Source: UBA5336 sp039818165
GTDB lineage: Bacteria; Pseudomonadota; Alphaproteobacteria; Caulobacterales; Hyphomonadaceae
Direction of reading: 5' to 3'
Length of the DNA: 14,006 nt
Assembly (NCBI GenBank): GCA_039818165.1
Contig: JBCBUL010000044.1
Coordinates: 1-14,006, forward strand
This document shows, piece by piece, positions 1-4,517 of the stretch. The translations under genes were made by a program, and so were the position numbers. The notes below the pieces were generated by a model that ran no database searches, was not told the origin of the DNA, and saw only the letters and a program-made list of their open reading frames with translations. Position 1 is the first letter of the stretch; every line of letters begins with the position of its first letter.

Positions 1-99
1 ACCGGAAGCGGTGGCCAGCCAGGATTCCACGGCAATGCTGGCGGGTCTGGAGGCGGCCCATCCGGAGCCGTCCACCGTGCCGGATGATCCAGCCTGCGC
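1..99. repeat. Left arm of a perfect inverted repeat at the window edge
   Basis: Bases 1-99 are the exact reverse complement of bases 163-261 (paired positions sum to 262), with no mismatch over 99 bp. Pairing stops at 100/162. The arm reaches base 1, so the true repeat may be longer than seen. It repeats coding sequence of the GST-like gene in the wrong orientation. Confidence 0.97.
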
Positions 100-162
100 T
101 CATTGAACATGGCTTTGTTCAACCACTCGTCGCCATAGTCTTCCAGAATGAGCGAGAGCGCC

Positions 163-261
163 GCGCAGGCTGGATCATCCGGCACGGTGGACGGCTCCGG
201 ATGGGCCGCCTCCAGACCCGCCAGCATTGCCGTGGAATCCTGGCTGGCCACCGCTTCCGGT
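163..261. repeat. Right arm of the perfect inverted repeat (native GST codons)
   Basis: This is the partner of 1-99, separated from it by a 63-nt loop (100-162). This arm lies in frame in the GST-like gene (codons about 57-89), so it is the original and 1-99 the copy. The loop holds a small perfect repeat, TTGAAC at 103-108 and GTTCAA at 117-122, close to the switch point. Confidence 0.95.
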
Positions 262-509
262 GAAATGAGCAGGGGAACCGTCGGCACCTGGGCCAGGGCC
301 TGGAAATCAGCCTCGGTTTTCACCGATCGCGACACCCAGTCGAAATCGACGCCTTTGTAGCGCAGCGCTGCGCGGACTTTTTCGGAATAGGGTGATGTTT
401 CAGCACCGAACAGGCGATAGTTGGCCATGCGTCTTGGTCTCTTTGTCTTGGATTACCTGCACGCTTAGAGCATGGGCGGGGCCACGCCAAGGTGAATGTG
501 CCGCGCCCC

Positions 510-538
510 TTGCGCGCCTGCGCTGGGGAGACTAGGCC
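510..538 (+). promoter_or_regulatory. Candidate promoter of the glycosyltransferase gene
   Basis: TTGCGC (510-515), a 17-nt spacer and TAGGCC (533-538) lie so that transcription would start about at the ATG at 546, giving a leaderless message. The -10 box is poor. The support is the similar layout upstream of trmD and timA. Confidence 0.3.
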
Positions 539-545
539 ACGCGCC

Positions 546-1670
546 ATGTCAGAGCCCCGAAATATCCTCGCCTATAGCGACAAACTCTTCACGCCGTCAG
601 AGAGTTTCATCCCGCGCGGATACAGCGCTTTCGAGCGCCTGCGGCCCGTCTATTTCGGCCATGAGCTGAAGGGCCCTGTGCCCGAAGGCACCGCAGCGGT
701 GCAAATGGGCCCGCTCCATGGCCCAGGGGGTGAAGCGGCCTTCAAACAGCTGGGCACCATTTCGCCCGCACTGGAAGCGAAGATCAGGGAGATCGACCCG
801 GTCGCGATCCATGCCAGTTTCGGCAAATCGGGGGCCTATGCCCTGCCCATCGCGCGTAAATTCGGCCTCCCGCTGGCGGTGACGTACTATGGCGGCGACG
901 CCACCAAAACCACCAACACCAAGGACAGCTTCATTCGGGTCTATAATCGGCGCCGCGCCGCGCTCTGGCGCGAGGCGGACCTTATCCTGCCCTGCAGTGA
1001 CTTTATCCGCCGGGAACTTCTGGCGAAGGGCGCACCGGATGAGAAAATGATCGTCCACCACAACACGGCAGACCCAAACCGGTTCCAGCCGGGCGAAAAG
1101 GACAAGATTATTCTCTTCGCGGGTCGCTGGACTGAGAAAAAAGGCATCGAAACGCTCATTGCCGCACTGGCAAAGCTCGGGCCTCGGCTCGAAGGCTGGC
1201 GTGTGCGCCTGCTCGGCGATGGAGAATTGAAAGAGGGCCTGGTCGCGCAGCTCGAGGCCGCAGGTGTCAGCGCCGAATTGCCCGGCTGGATCCCCGCAGA
1301 CGACATGCCGAAGCATTTTGCGGAAGCGATGATTGCCTGCGTACCATCCCAACGCGCCGCGTCTGGCGATGCCGAGGGTCTACCCCTGGTCTGCGTTGAA
1401 GCCATGCTCTGCGAATGCGCCCTGGCCGCCACTTACCATGCCGGCATCCCGGAATGCGTGAAGGATGGCGAGACGGGTTACCTGGTGGACGAACGCGACA
1501 GCGACGCTTTGGCAGATCGGCTTGGCCGAATGATCGCCGACCCTGACGCCACCCTGGCCATGGGAAAAGCCGGCCGCGCCTTCGCGCTCGAAAGCTTCAA
1601 CCTGGTGAAGCAATCCAAACGTCTGGAAGACCACCTCATCGGGATCGCTGAGGCGAAGGGGACGCTTTAG
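546..1670 (+). CDS. GT4-family glycosyltransferase
   Basis: This 374-residue protein has the two-Rossmann-fold layout of GT-B enzymes. The N-terminal half has an acceptor-side fold with HASFGKSG and YYGGD stretches. The C-terminal half starts at the typical strand IILFAGRWTEKKG and carries the family 4 nucleotide-sugar signature E-x7-E (Glu277 and Glu285, within EGLPLVCVEAM). Family members transfer a sugar from an activated donor, retaining anomeric configuration, usually in polysaccharide, LPS or glycolipid synthesis; donor and acceptor cannot be read here. No signal peptide or membrane segment is visible, so it is probably cytoplasmic or membrane-associated. I chose ATG 546 over the in-frame GTG at 492 because similarity to the family starts there and the extra 18 residues are Arg/Pro-rich. 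There is no well-spaced Shine-Dalgarno sequence. It stands alone, divergent from the GST-like gene, and its stop overlaps the convergent gene by 4 bp. Confidence 0.88.
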   Translation: MSEPRNILAYSDKLFTPSESFIPRGYSAFERLRPVYFGHELKGPVPEGTAAVQMGPLHGPGGEAAFKQLGTISPALEAKIREIDPVAIHASFGKSGAYALPIARKFGLPLAVTYYGGDATKTTNTKDSFIRVYNRRRAALWREADLILPCSDFIRRELLAKGAPDEKMIVHHNTADPNRFQPGEKDKIILFAGRWTEKKGIETLIAALAKLGPRLEGWRVRLLGDGELKEGLVAQLEAAGVSAELPGWIPADDMPKHFAEAMIACVPSQRAASGDAEGLPLVCVEAMLCECALAATYHAGIPECVKDGETGYLVDERDSDALADRLGRMIADPDATLAMGKAGRAFALESFNLVKQSKRLEDHLIGIAEAKGTL

Positions 1671-1948
1671 CGCTTTTCGGAGGTGCCCAAATCGCCCCAC
1701 CCGCCGCCGGACTTCTCTTCATGCTTCGGCAGCAAGTGCCTCGAGCGCCAGGCGATGCCGACGGCGACGATGATCGCGATGCCGATGAAGGGGGCGTAGG
1801 GATGGCCGAAGATGTGGGGTTTCCACCAGATCAGGGACACAAACCCCACCACGCCGAGCACGCGCGCGCCGGAGAACACCATCCGGTCCACGGCGATTTT
1901 CGCTAGGCCGAGGGCAAAGCCCTTCAGGAAGTCCCGCGCTGCGCTCAT
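1667..1948 (-). CDS. Small membrane protein of unknown function
   Basis: I do not recognise this 93-residue protein. It starts with an amphipathic N-terminal stretch (MSAARDFLKGFALGLAKIA), has two likely membrane helices (around VLGVVGFVSLIWW and PFIGIAIIVAVGIAW), and ends in a short, charged, glycine-containing tail. The helices are separated by a short loop (KPHIFGHPYA), so a hairpin with both ends on one side is likely. ATG 1948 was chosen over an in-frame TTG at 1993 because the extra 15 residues are polar and unlike a conserved start. It converges on the glycosyltransferase, the two stop codons sharing 1667-1670. Its hydrophobic pattern and GC-rich third positions fit a real gene, but the function is unknown. 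Confidence 0.62.
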   Translation of the reverse strand: MSAARDFLKGFALGLAKIAVDRMVFSGARVLGVVGFVSLIWWKPHIFGHPYAPFIGIAIIVAVGIAWRSRHLLPKHEEKSGGGWGDLGTSEKR

Positions 1949-1994
1949 TTCACACCCACTCGCTTTGTCTGACGCCTCGTTGCGCCCCTTCAAC

Positions 1995-2032
1995 CTTCAC
2001 TCCCGCTTGGAGTGAGGCTGTTTCAGCTGAAA
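1995..2032. promoter_or_regulatory. Hairpin and 12-bp palindrome upstream of trmD
   Basis: A stem with arms 1995-2003 and 2009-2017 (TCACTCC pairing with GGAGTGA, extended by a T:G wobble and a C:G pair) closes a 5-nt loop. It is followed 3 nt later by the perfect palindrome TTTCAGCTGAAA (2021-2032). There is no T tract on either strand, so it is not an intrinsic terminator. It lies between the divergent starts at 1948 and 2097, where an operator could act on either gene. The structure is seen directly; the function is inferred. Confidence 0.4.
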
Positions 2033-2061
2033 GACTAACCGATGGGGCTCAACACGATCTT

Positions 2062-2090
2062 TTGCCGAATGCTCAAATTTGCGCTTTAAG
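2062..2090 (+). promoter_or_regulatory. Candidate promoter of trmD-rplS
   Basis: TTGCCG (2062-2067), a 17-nt spacer and TTTAAG (2085-2090) end 6 nt before the trmD ATG. No Shine-Dalgarno sequence lies in front of the ATG, so a leaderless transcript starting at or next to 2097 is plausible. Confidence 0.4.
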
Positions 2091-2096
2091 CCCGCG

Positions 2097-2822
2097 ATGA
2101 CCTTTCAGGCCTCCGTCCTCACCCTCTTTCCAGAGGCGTTTCCCGGTGTTTTGGGTGTCTCCATATTGGAGCGAGCACGGGCGGGTGGAATTTGGTCACT
2201 AGAGACACTGGACATCCGGACTTTTTCACACCATAAGCATCGATCCGTTGACGACACCCCTTTCGGGGGAGGTGCTGGTATGGTGCTGAGACCCGATGTG
2301 GCGGCGGCAGCGGTAAGTGGTACGCCCCGCGGGGAACGGCCACTAATTTATCTGAGCCCGAGGGGCAAGCCGCTCACCCAGGCCCGCGTGCGAGAGATCG
2401 CTGGCGGACCGGGGGTGATTTTGTTTTGCGGCCGCTTTGAAGGTTTGGACCAGCGGGCGATTGAGGCCTGTGACATGGAGGAAATCTCGCTGGGCGACTT
2501 TGTGCTCGCCGGCGGCGAGGTGGCGGCCCAGGCGCTGATCGAGGCGTGTGTGAGGCTCCTTCCCGGTGTTGCAGGCAATGAGGCCTCGCTGGAAGAAGAG
2601 AGTTTTGAGACGGGGTTGCTCGAATATCCCCATTACACCCGGCCGAGGGTGTGGGAGGGGCGGGAAGTTCCCGAGGTGCTGACATCAGGCGACCACGGCA
2701 AAGTGGAGACCTGGCGGCGCGTCGAAGCCATGAAGATCACGCGCGAGAGGCGGCCCGACCTCCTTGAGCGCAACCAAAGTGCAGAGCCCAAGCGTCCGGA
2801 GACTGGCGATGAACGTGATTGA
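2097..2822 (+). CDS. trmD: tRNA (guanine37-N1)-methyltransferase TrmD
   Basis: TrmD methylates N1 of G37 next to the anticodon of tRNAs reading CNN codons, using S-adenosylmethionine, which prevents +1 frameshifting. It is an essential cytoplasmic SPOUT dimer. The 241-residue product has the family's usual length and motifs: LTLFPEAFPG near the N-terminus, HRSVDDTPFGGGAGM in the tRNA/SAM-binding part, and the trefoil-knot segments LSPRGKPLTQ, FCGRFEGLDQR and EISLGDFVLAGGE. These are followed by the C-terminal region containing LEYPHYTRP and LTSGDHG. ATG 2097 is preferred over an in-frame TTG at 2079 because the homologous start is MTFQASVLTLFP. Its last 14 bp overlap rplS, so translation of the two is probably coupled. 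In most Proteobacteria rpsP and rimM lie directly upstream; here they do not, and trmD appears to have its own promoter. Confidence 0.97.
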   Translation: MTFQASVLTLFPEAFPGVLGVSILERARAGGIWSLETLDIRTFSHHKHRSVDDTPFGGGAGMVLRPDVAAAAVSGTPRGERPLIYLSPRGKPLTQARVREIAGGPGVILFCGRFEGLDQRAIEACDMEEISLGDFVLAGGEVAAQALIEACVRLLPGVAGNEASLEEESFETGLLEYPHYTRPRVWEGREVPEVLTSGDHGKVETWRRVEAMKITRERRPDLLERNQSAEPKRPETGDERD

Positions 2823-3375
2823 GACCCTAGAAGCCGAAGAGGCCGCCCGCCTCCACGCCAACAAGACGCTGCCGGAGTTTTCCCCCGGCGACACACTGTC
2901 TGTGAATGTGCGCATCAAAGAAGGTGAGCGCGAGCGTATTCAGCGCTTCGAAGGCGTGTGCATTGCCCGCAAGGGCGGTGGCCTGAACGAGACTTTCACA
3001 GTCCGCAAAATCTCTTTCGGAGAAGGCGTTGAGCGCGTCTTCCCGATCTACTCGCCCAACGTCGACAGCATCGAAGTAAAGCGCAAAGGCCGCGTACGCC
3101 GCGCCAAGCTTTACTACCTGCGCGATCGCCGCGGTAAGTCTGCCCGGATTGCAGAGCGCACCACGGGCCACGGGATCGAGCAAGTCGAGATTGCCGTCTC
3201 CAAGACCGATCGCAAGCGCCAGCGCGCCGCTGAAAAAGCAGCCCGTAAGGAAGCGGCCGCCAAAGAGCGCGAAGCCGCCGCCAAGGCAAAGGCTGAGGAG
3301 GAAGCCGCTGCTGCAAAAGCCGCCGAGGCTGAAGCCGCCGCAGCAGAGGCCGCGCCCGAAGGCGACGATGCCTAG
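2809..3375 (+). CDS. rplS: 50S ribosomal protein L19 with a long C-terminal extension
   Basis: L19 is a 50S protein at the interface with the 30S subunit, contacting 23S and, through an intersubunit bridge, 16S rRNA. Residues 1-116 match the whole family core: FSPGDTLSVNVRIKEG, the RIQRFEGVCIARKG strand pair, FTVRKISFGEGVERVFP, and the basic end RRAKLYYLRDRRGKSARIAE. The family is usually about 115-130 residues. Here about 72 more follow, first basic (TDRKRQRAAEKAARK), then almost only Ala, Glu and Lys, ending acidic (EGDDA); this would form a long charged helix. The start ATG at 2809 lies inside the 3' end of trmD, giving a 14-bp overlap, with GGAG a short distance upstream. A strong terminator follows 35 bp after the stop. 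Similar Ala/Lys/Glu tails occur on other alphaproteobacterial ribosomal proteins, so I see it as lineage-specific, not a frameshift. Confidence 0.97.
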   Translation: MNVIETLEAEEAARLHANKTLPEFSPGDTLSVNVRIKEGERERIQRFEGVCIARKGGGLNETFTVRKISFGEGVERVFPIYSPNVDSIEVKRKGRVRRAKLYYLRDRRGKSARIAERTTGHGIEQVEIAVSKTDRKRQRAAEKAARKEAAAKEREAAAKAKAEEEAAAAKAAEAEAAAAEAAPEGDDA

Positions 3376-3410
3376 AACCTTACCGCTTTTTATTGTTACA
3401 GAGAATTCAT

Positions 3411-3440
3411 CCCCGCCGCAGCGAATGCGGCGGGGTTTTT
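3411..3440 (+). terminator. Intrinsic terminator of trmD-rplS
   Basis: A perfect 10-bp GC-rich stem (CCCCGCCGCA with TGCGGCGGGG) closes the 5-nt loop GCGAA and is followed at once by TTTTT and then CTT. It starts 35 bp after the rplS stop. This is a textbook factor-independent terminator on the plus strand. Confidence 0.95.
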
Positions 3441-3502
3441 CTTGTATTCAGGTCGAGACCGACGATCTGTCGTCTTGAGCGGATTGAGCCCCCGGTGATG
3501 AG

Positions 3503-3532
3503 TTGCCGGTGGTTCCAGGAACACTCCGGATT
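3503..3532 (+). promoter_or_regulatory. Candidate promoter of the SecD-head lipoprotein gene
   Basis: TTGCCG (3503-3508), an 18-nt spacer and CGGATT (3527-3532) end 8 nt before the ATG. CGGATT resembles TGGATT at the same place before timA. The -10 match to the general consensus is weak. The gene follows a strong terminator, so it needs a promoter in this interval. Confidence 0.27.
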
Positions 3533-3540
3533 GGGGCGAC

Positions 3541-3984
3541 ATGACATTCAGATCGACGGCATCAGGGATCTTGTTGGTCTGCCTCACTTTGGCAGGCTGC
3601 GTCGATCGGCCGAGCGCCGGTGAAAGCCTTACCGAGATCTGCCGGCCCGCCACGGTTCAGCCTGCCCAGTTCGGGGTTGGAGACCTTGTGGTGCCAAGGG
3701 ATCAGATCGTCGCCCGGCTCCAGCACACCTCAATTACGGATGAATACGGGATCTCCATCCGACTGACAGAGCAGTATTCAGGCGCCGTCGCCCAAATGAC
3801 CCGGGAATCTCTGGGCCAGCCCCTCCCTCTGCTTCTGGACAATGAAGTCATCGCCGAACCCGTAGTGATCACGCCGATCCTTGACGGTCGCATCCTGATG
3901 AGCGGCAATTACACGCGCACCGCTGCCAGTGACATCGTTGCACGGCTTTCAGGCCCATGCCCGCCGGATACGCGCGGCGGCTAG
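3541..3984 (+). CDS. Lipoprotein with a stand-alone SecD P1-head-like domain
   Basis: This 147-residue protein has a lipoprotein signal peptide: a short basic start, a hydrophobic run (ILLVCLTLAG) and the lipobox LAGC with Cys20. The residue after Cys20 is Val, not Asp, so by the enterobacterial Lol rule it would go to the outer membrane. Residues about 68-136 resemble the periplasmic P1 head subdomain of the Sec translocon subunit SecD: a strand ISIRLTEQYS, helix AVAQMTRESLG, then PLPLLLDNEVIAEPVV, PILDGRILMSGNYT and a helix DIVARL. SecD pulls on preproteins emerging from SecYEG; a free head without membrane helices cannot do that alone, so binding of unfolded or secreted protein is only a guess. 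Cys34 and Cys140 could form a disulfide. The gene stands alone after the rplS terminator and has no clear ribosome-binding site. The domain match is by pattern and not verified by a profile search. Confidence 0.78.
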   Translation: MTFRSTASGILLVCLTLAGCVDRPSAGESLTEICRPATVQPAQFGVGDLVVPRDQIVARLQHTSITDEYGISIRLTEQYSGAVAQMTRESLGQPLPLLLDNEVIAEPVVITPILDGRILMSGNYTRTAASDIVARLSGPCPPDTRGG

Positions 3985-3997
3985 CGCGGCATTCACC

Positions 3998-4044
3998 CCT
4001 TTTTCGAAAACAAAAAGGCCGCCCCGAATGGGACGGCCTTGCTT
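3998..4044. terminator. Bidirectional terminator between the lipoprotein and the small minus-strand gene
   Basis: An 11-bp stem with one mismatch (arms 4015-4025 and 4030-4040, loop GAAT) lies between convergent genes. Read on the minus strand it is followed by TTTTTG and TTTTCG, a strong terminator for the gene ending at 4063. On the plus strand only GCTT follows, so termination of the lipoprotein message would be weaker. A second small repeat, CCTTTTT (3998-4004) and AAAAAGG (4012-4018), competes with the first. Confidence 0.82.
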
Positions 4045-4062
4045 ACTCATTTCCGGTGGAAT

Positions 4063-4263
4063 CTAGCGGTTGCTGAGTCTTGCCCACCGCCGACGCCGTT
4101 TGCTCAACAGGCTCGGTCCAGTATCGGCAGCCGTTTCAGGCGCCTGGACTTTCGCTTTGAAGCTGTGCGTGTTGGGATCAATCGCGTTGATGGGCACCAC
4201 CATTTTGGGGGCCTGATTAACCGCTACCGATGCCTGCTCAGCTTCGCGGACGTGCGGGGTCAT
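4063..4263 (-). CDS. Small protein of unknown function (66 aa)
   Basis: I do not recognise this protein. The case for a real gene is its surroundings: AAGGAA at 4272-4277 lies 8 nt before the ATG on the minus strand, a strong minus-strand terminator starts 23 bp after the stop, and codon third positions are mostly G or C as in its neighbours. The product has no signal peptide or membrane helix. The first half is mixed, with a short hydrophobic patch around KMVVPINAI; the middle is Ala/Pro/Thr-rich; the C-terminus is strongly basic (SKRRRRWARLSNR), which could bind nucleic acid, ribosome or acidic lipid. It is transcribed away from miaB and towards the SecD-like lipoprotein. No conserved domain is visible. 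It could also be the coding part of a regulatory RNA. Confidence 0.6.
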   Translation of the reverse strand: MTPHVREAEQASVAVNQAPKMVVPINAIDPNTHSFKAKVQAPETAADTGPSLLSKRRRRWARLSNR

Positions 4264-4340
4264 GACTTTGGTTCCTTTTCAGTTCGGCGCTTTGCCAGAT
4301 CAGCGGGGGTTGATGATGAGGTGTGTTGCGCTGACAGGAC

Positions 4341-4420
4341 ACATCTGGGGAGTGCTTATTGTTTTTCAATAAGGATTGATCGTTTTTCGGCGATTTTTTG
4401 AAATCCTGAGGAAAATCAGG
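4341..4420. promoter_or_regulatory. AT-rich divergent control region with three small inverted repeats
   Basis: The 254 bp between the divergent starts at 4263 and 4518 hold no gene. An AT-rich part has three perfect short repeats: CTTATTG/CAATAAG (4355-4361 and 4367-4373, loop TTTTT), GATTT/AAATC (4392-4396 and 4401-4405) and CCTGA/TCAGG (4405-4409 and 4416-4420). On the minus strand TTGAAA (4364-4369) with AGATGT (4341-4346), 17 bp apart, is a possible promoter for the small gene and would sit inside the first repeat, as an operator would. The repeats are seen; promoter and operator are inferred. Confidence 0.35.
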
Positions 4421-4504
4421 GTCATGGGATTGCCGATTTGCGTGGGGTTGGTGCCACGCGGCATGTTTGACCCCTGGCCACTGGCAATTTTGCGGCTTTT
4501 GAGC

Positions 4505-4510
4505 CATATA
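4505..4510 (+). promoter_or_regulatory. Possible -10 box of the miaB operon
   Basis: CATATA ends 7 nt before the miaB ATG, and the bases between are pyrimidine-rich with no Shine-Dalgarno sequence. Transcription would start at the ATG. I see no good -35 box at 17 bp (TGGCAA at 4482-4487 is the nearest). Confidence 0.25.
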
Positions 4511-4517
4511 CCCGCCG

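Larger units (their letters stand above)
1..428 (-). pseudogene. Glutathione S-transferase-like protein, broken by an inverted copy and cut by the window edge
   Basis: The minus strand is open from an ATG at 428 to the window edge. Residues 1-70 look like the thioredoxin-fold N-terminal domain of a GST: a beta strand (YRLFGA), then a TSPYS motif at 11-15 with Ser12/Tyr14 as candidate catalytic residues, the cis-proline motif VPTVP at 48-52, and a QDST motif at 63-66 where GSTs bind the glutathione gamma-Glu. Residues 71-109 begin the helical C-terminal domain. From about codon 110 the frame reads an inverted copy of its own codons 57-89, so the rest of the helical domain is missing and the protein as written cannot fold normally. 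GST-fold proteins conjugate glutathione or act as reductases or isomerases; the substrate cannot be told here. The start is preceded by only a weak purine run. The family call is fairly sure; whether the break is real is doubtful. Confidence 0.72.

Noticed and set aside
492..545. A GTG start 18 codons upstream for the glycosyltransferase
   Set aside because: The extra residues are Arg/Pro-rich and unlike the family start; they also cover the candidate promoter.
597..1432. Long minus-strand open frames under the glycosyltransferase gene
   Set aside because: They are antisense to conserved GT4 motifs, with low-complexity Arg/Ser/Ala-rich translations.
3460..3480. Small GACGA/TCGTC repeat after the rplS terminator as an operator
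   Set aside because: Five-bp arms are expected by chance in sequence of this composition and nothing else supports it.
4039..4401. A 120-codon plus-strand frame across the small minus-strand gene
   Set aside because: It begins within the terminator hairpin, has no ribosome-binding site, and its Arg/Phe/Ser-rich translation looks random; the minus frame has an RBS and a terminator.
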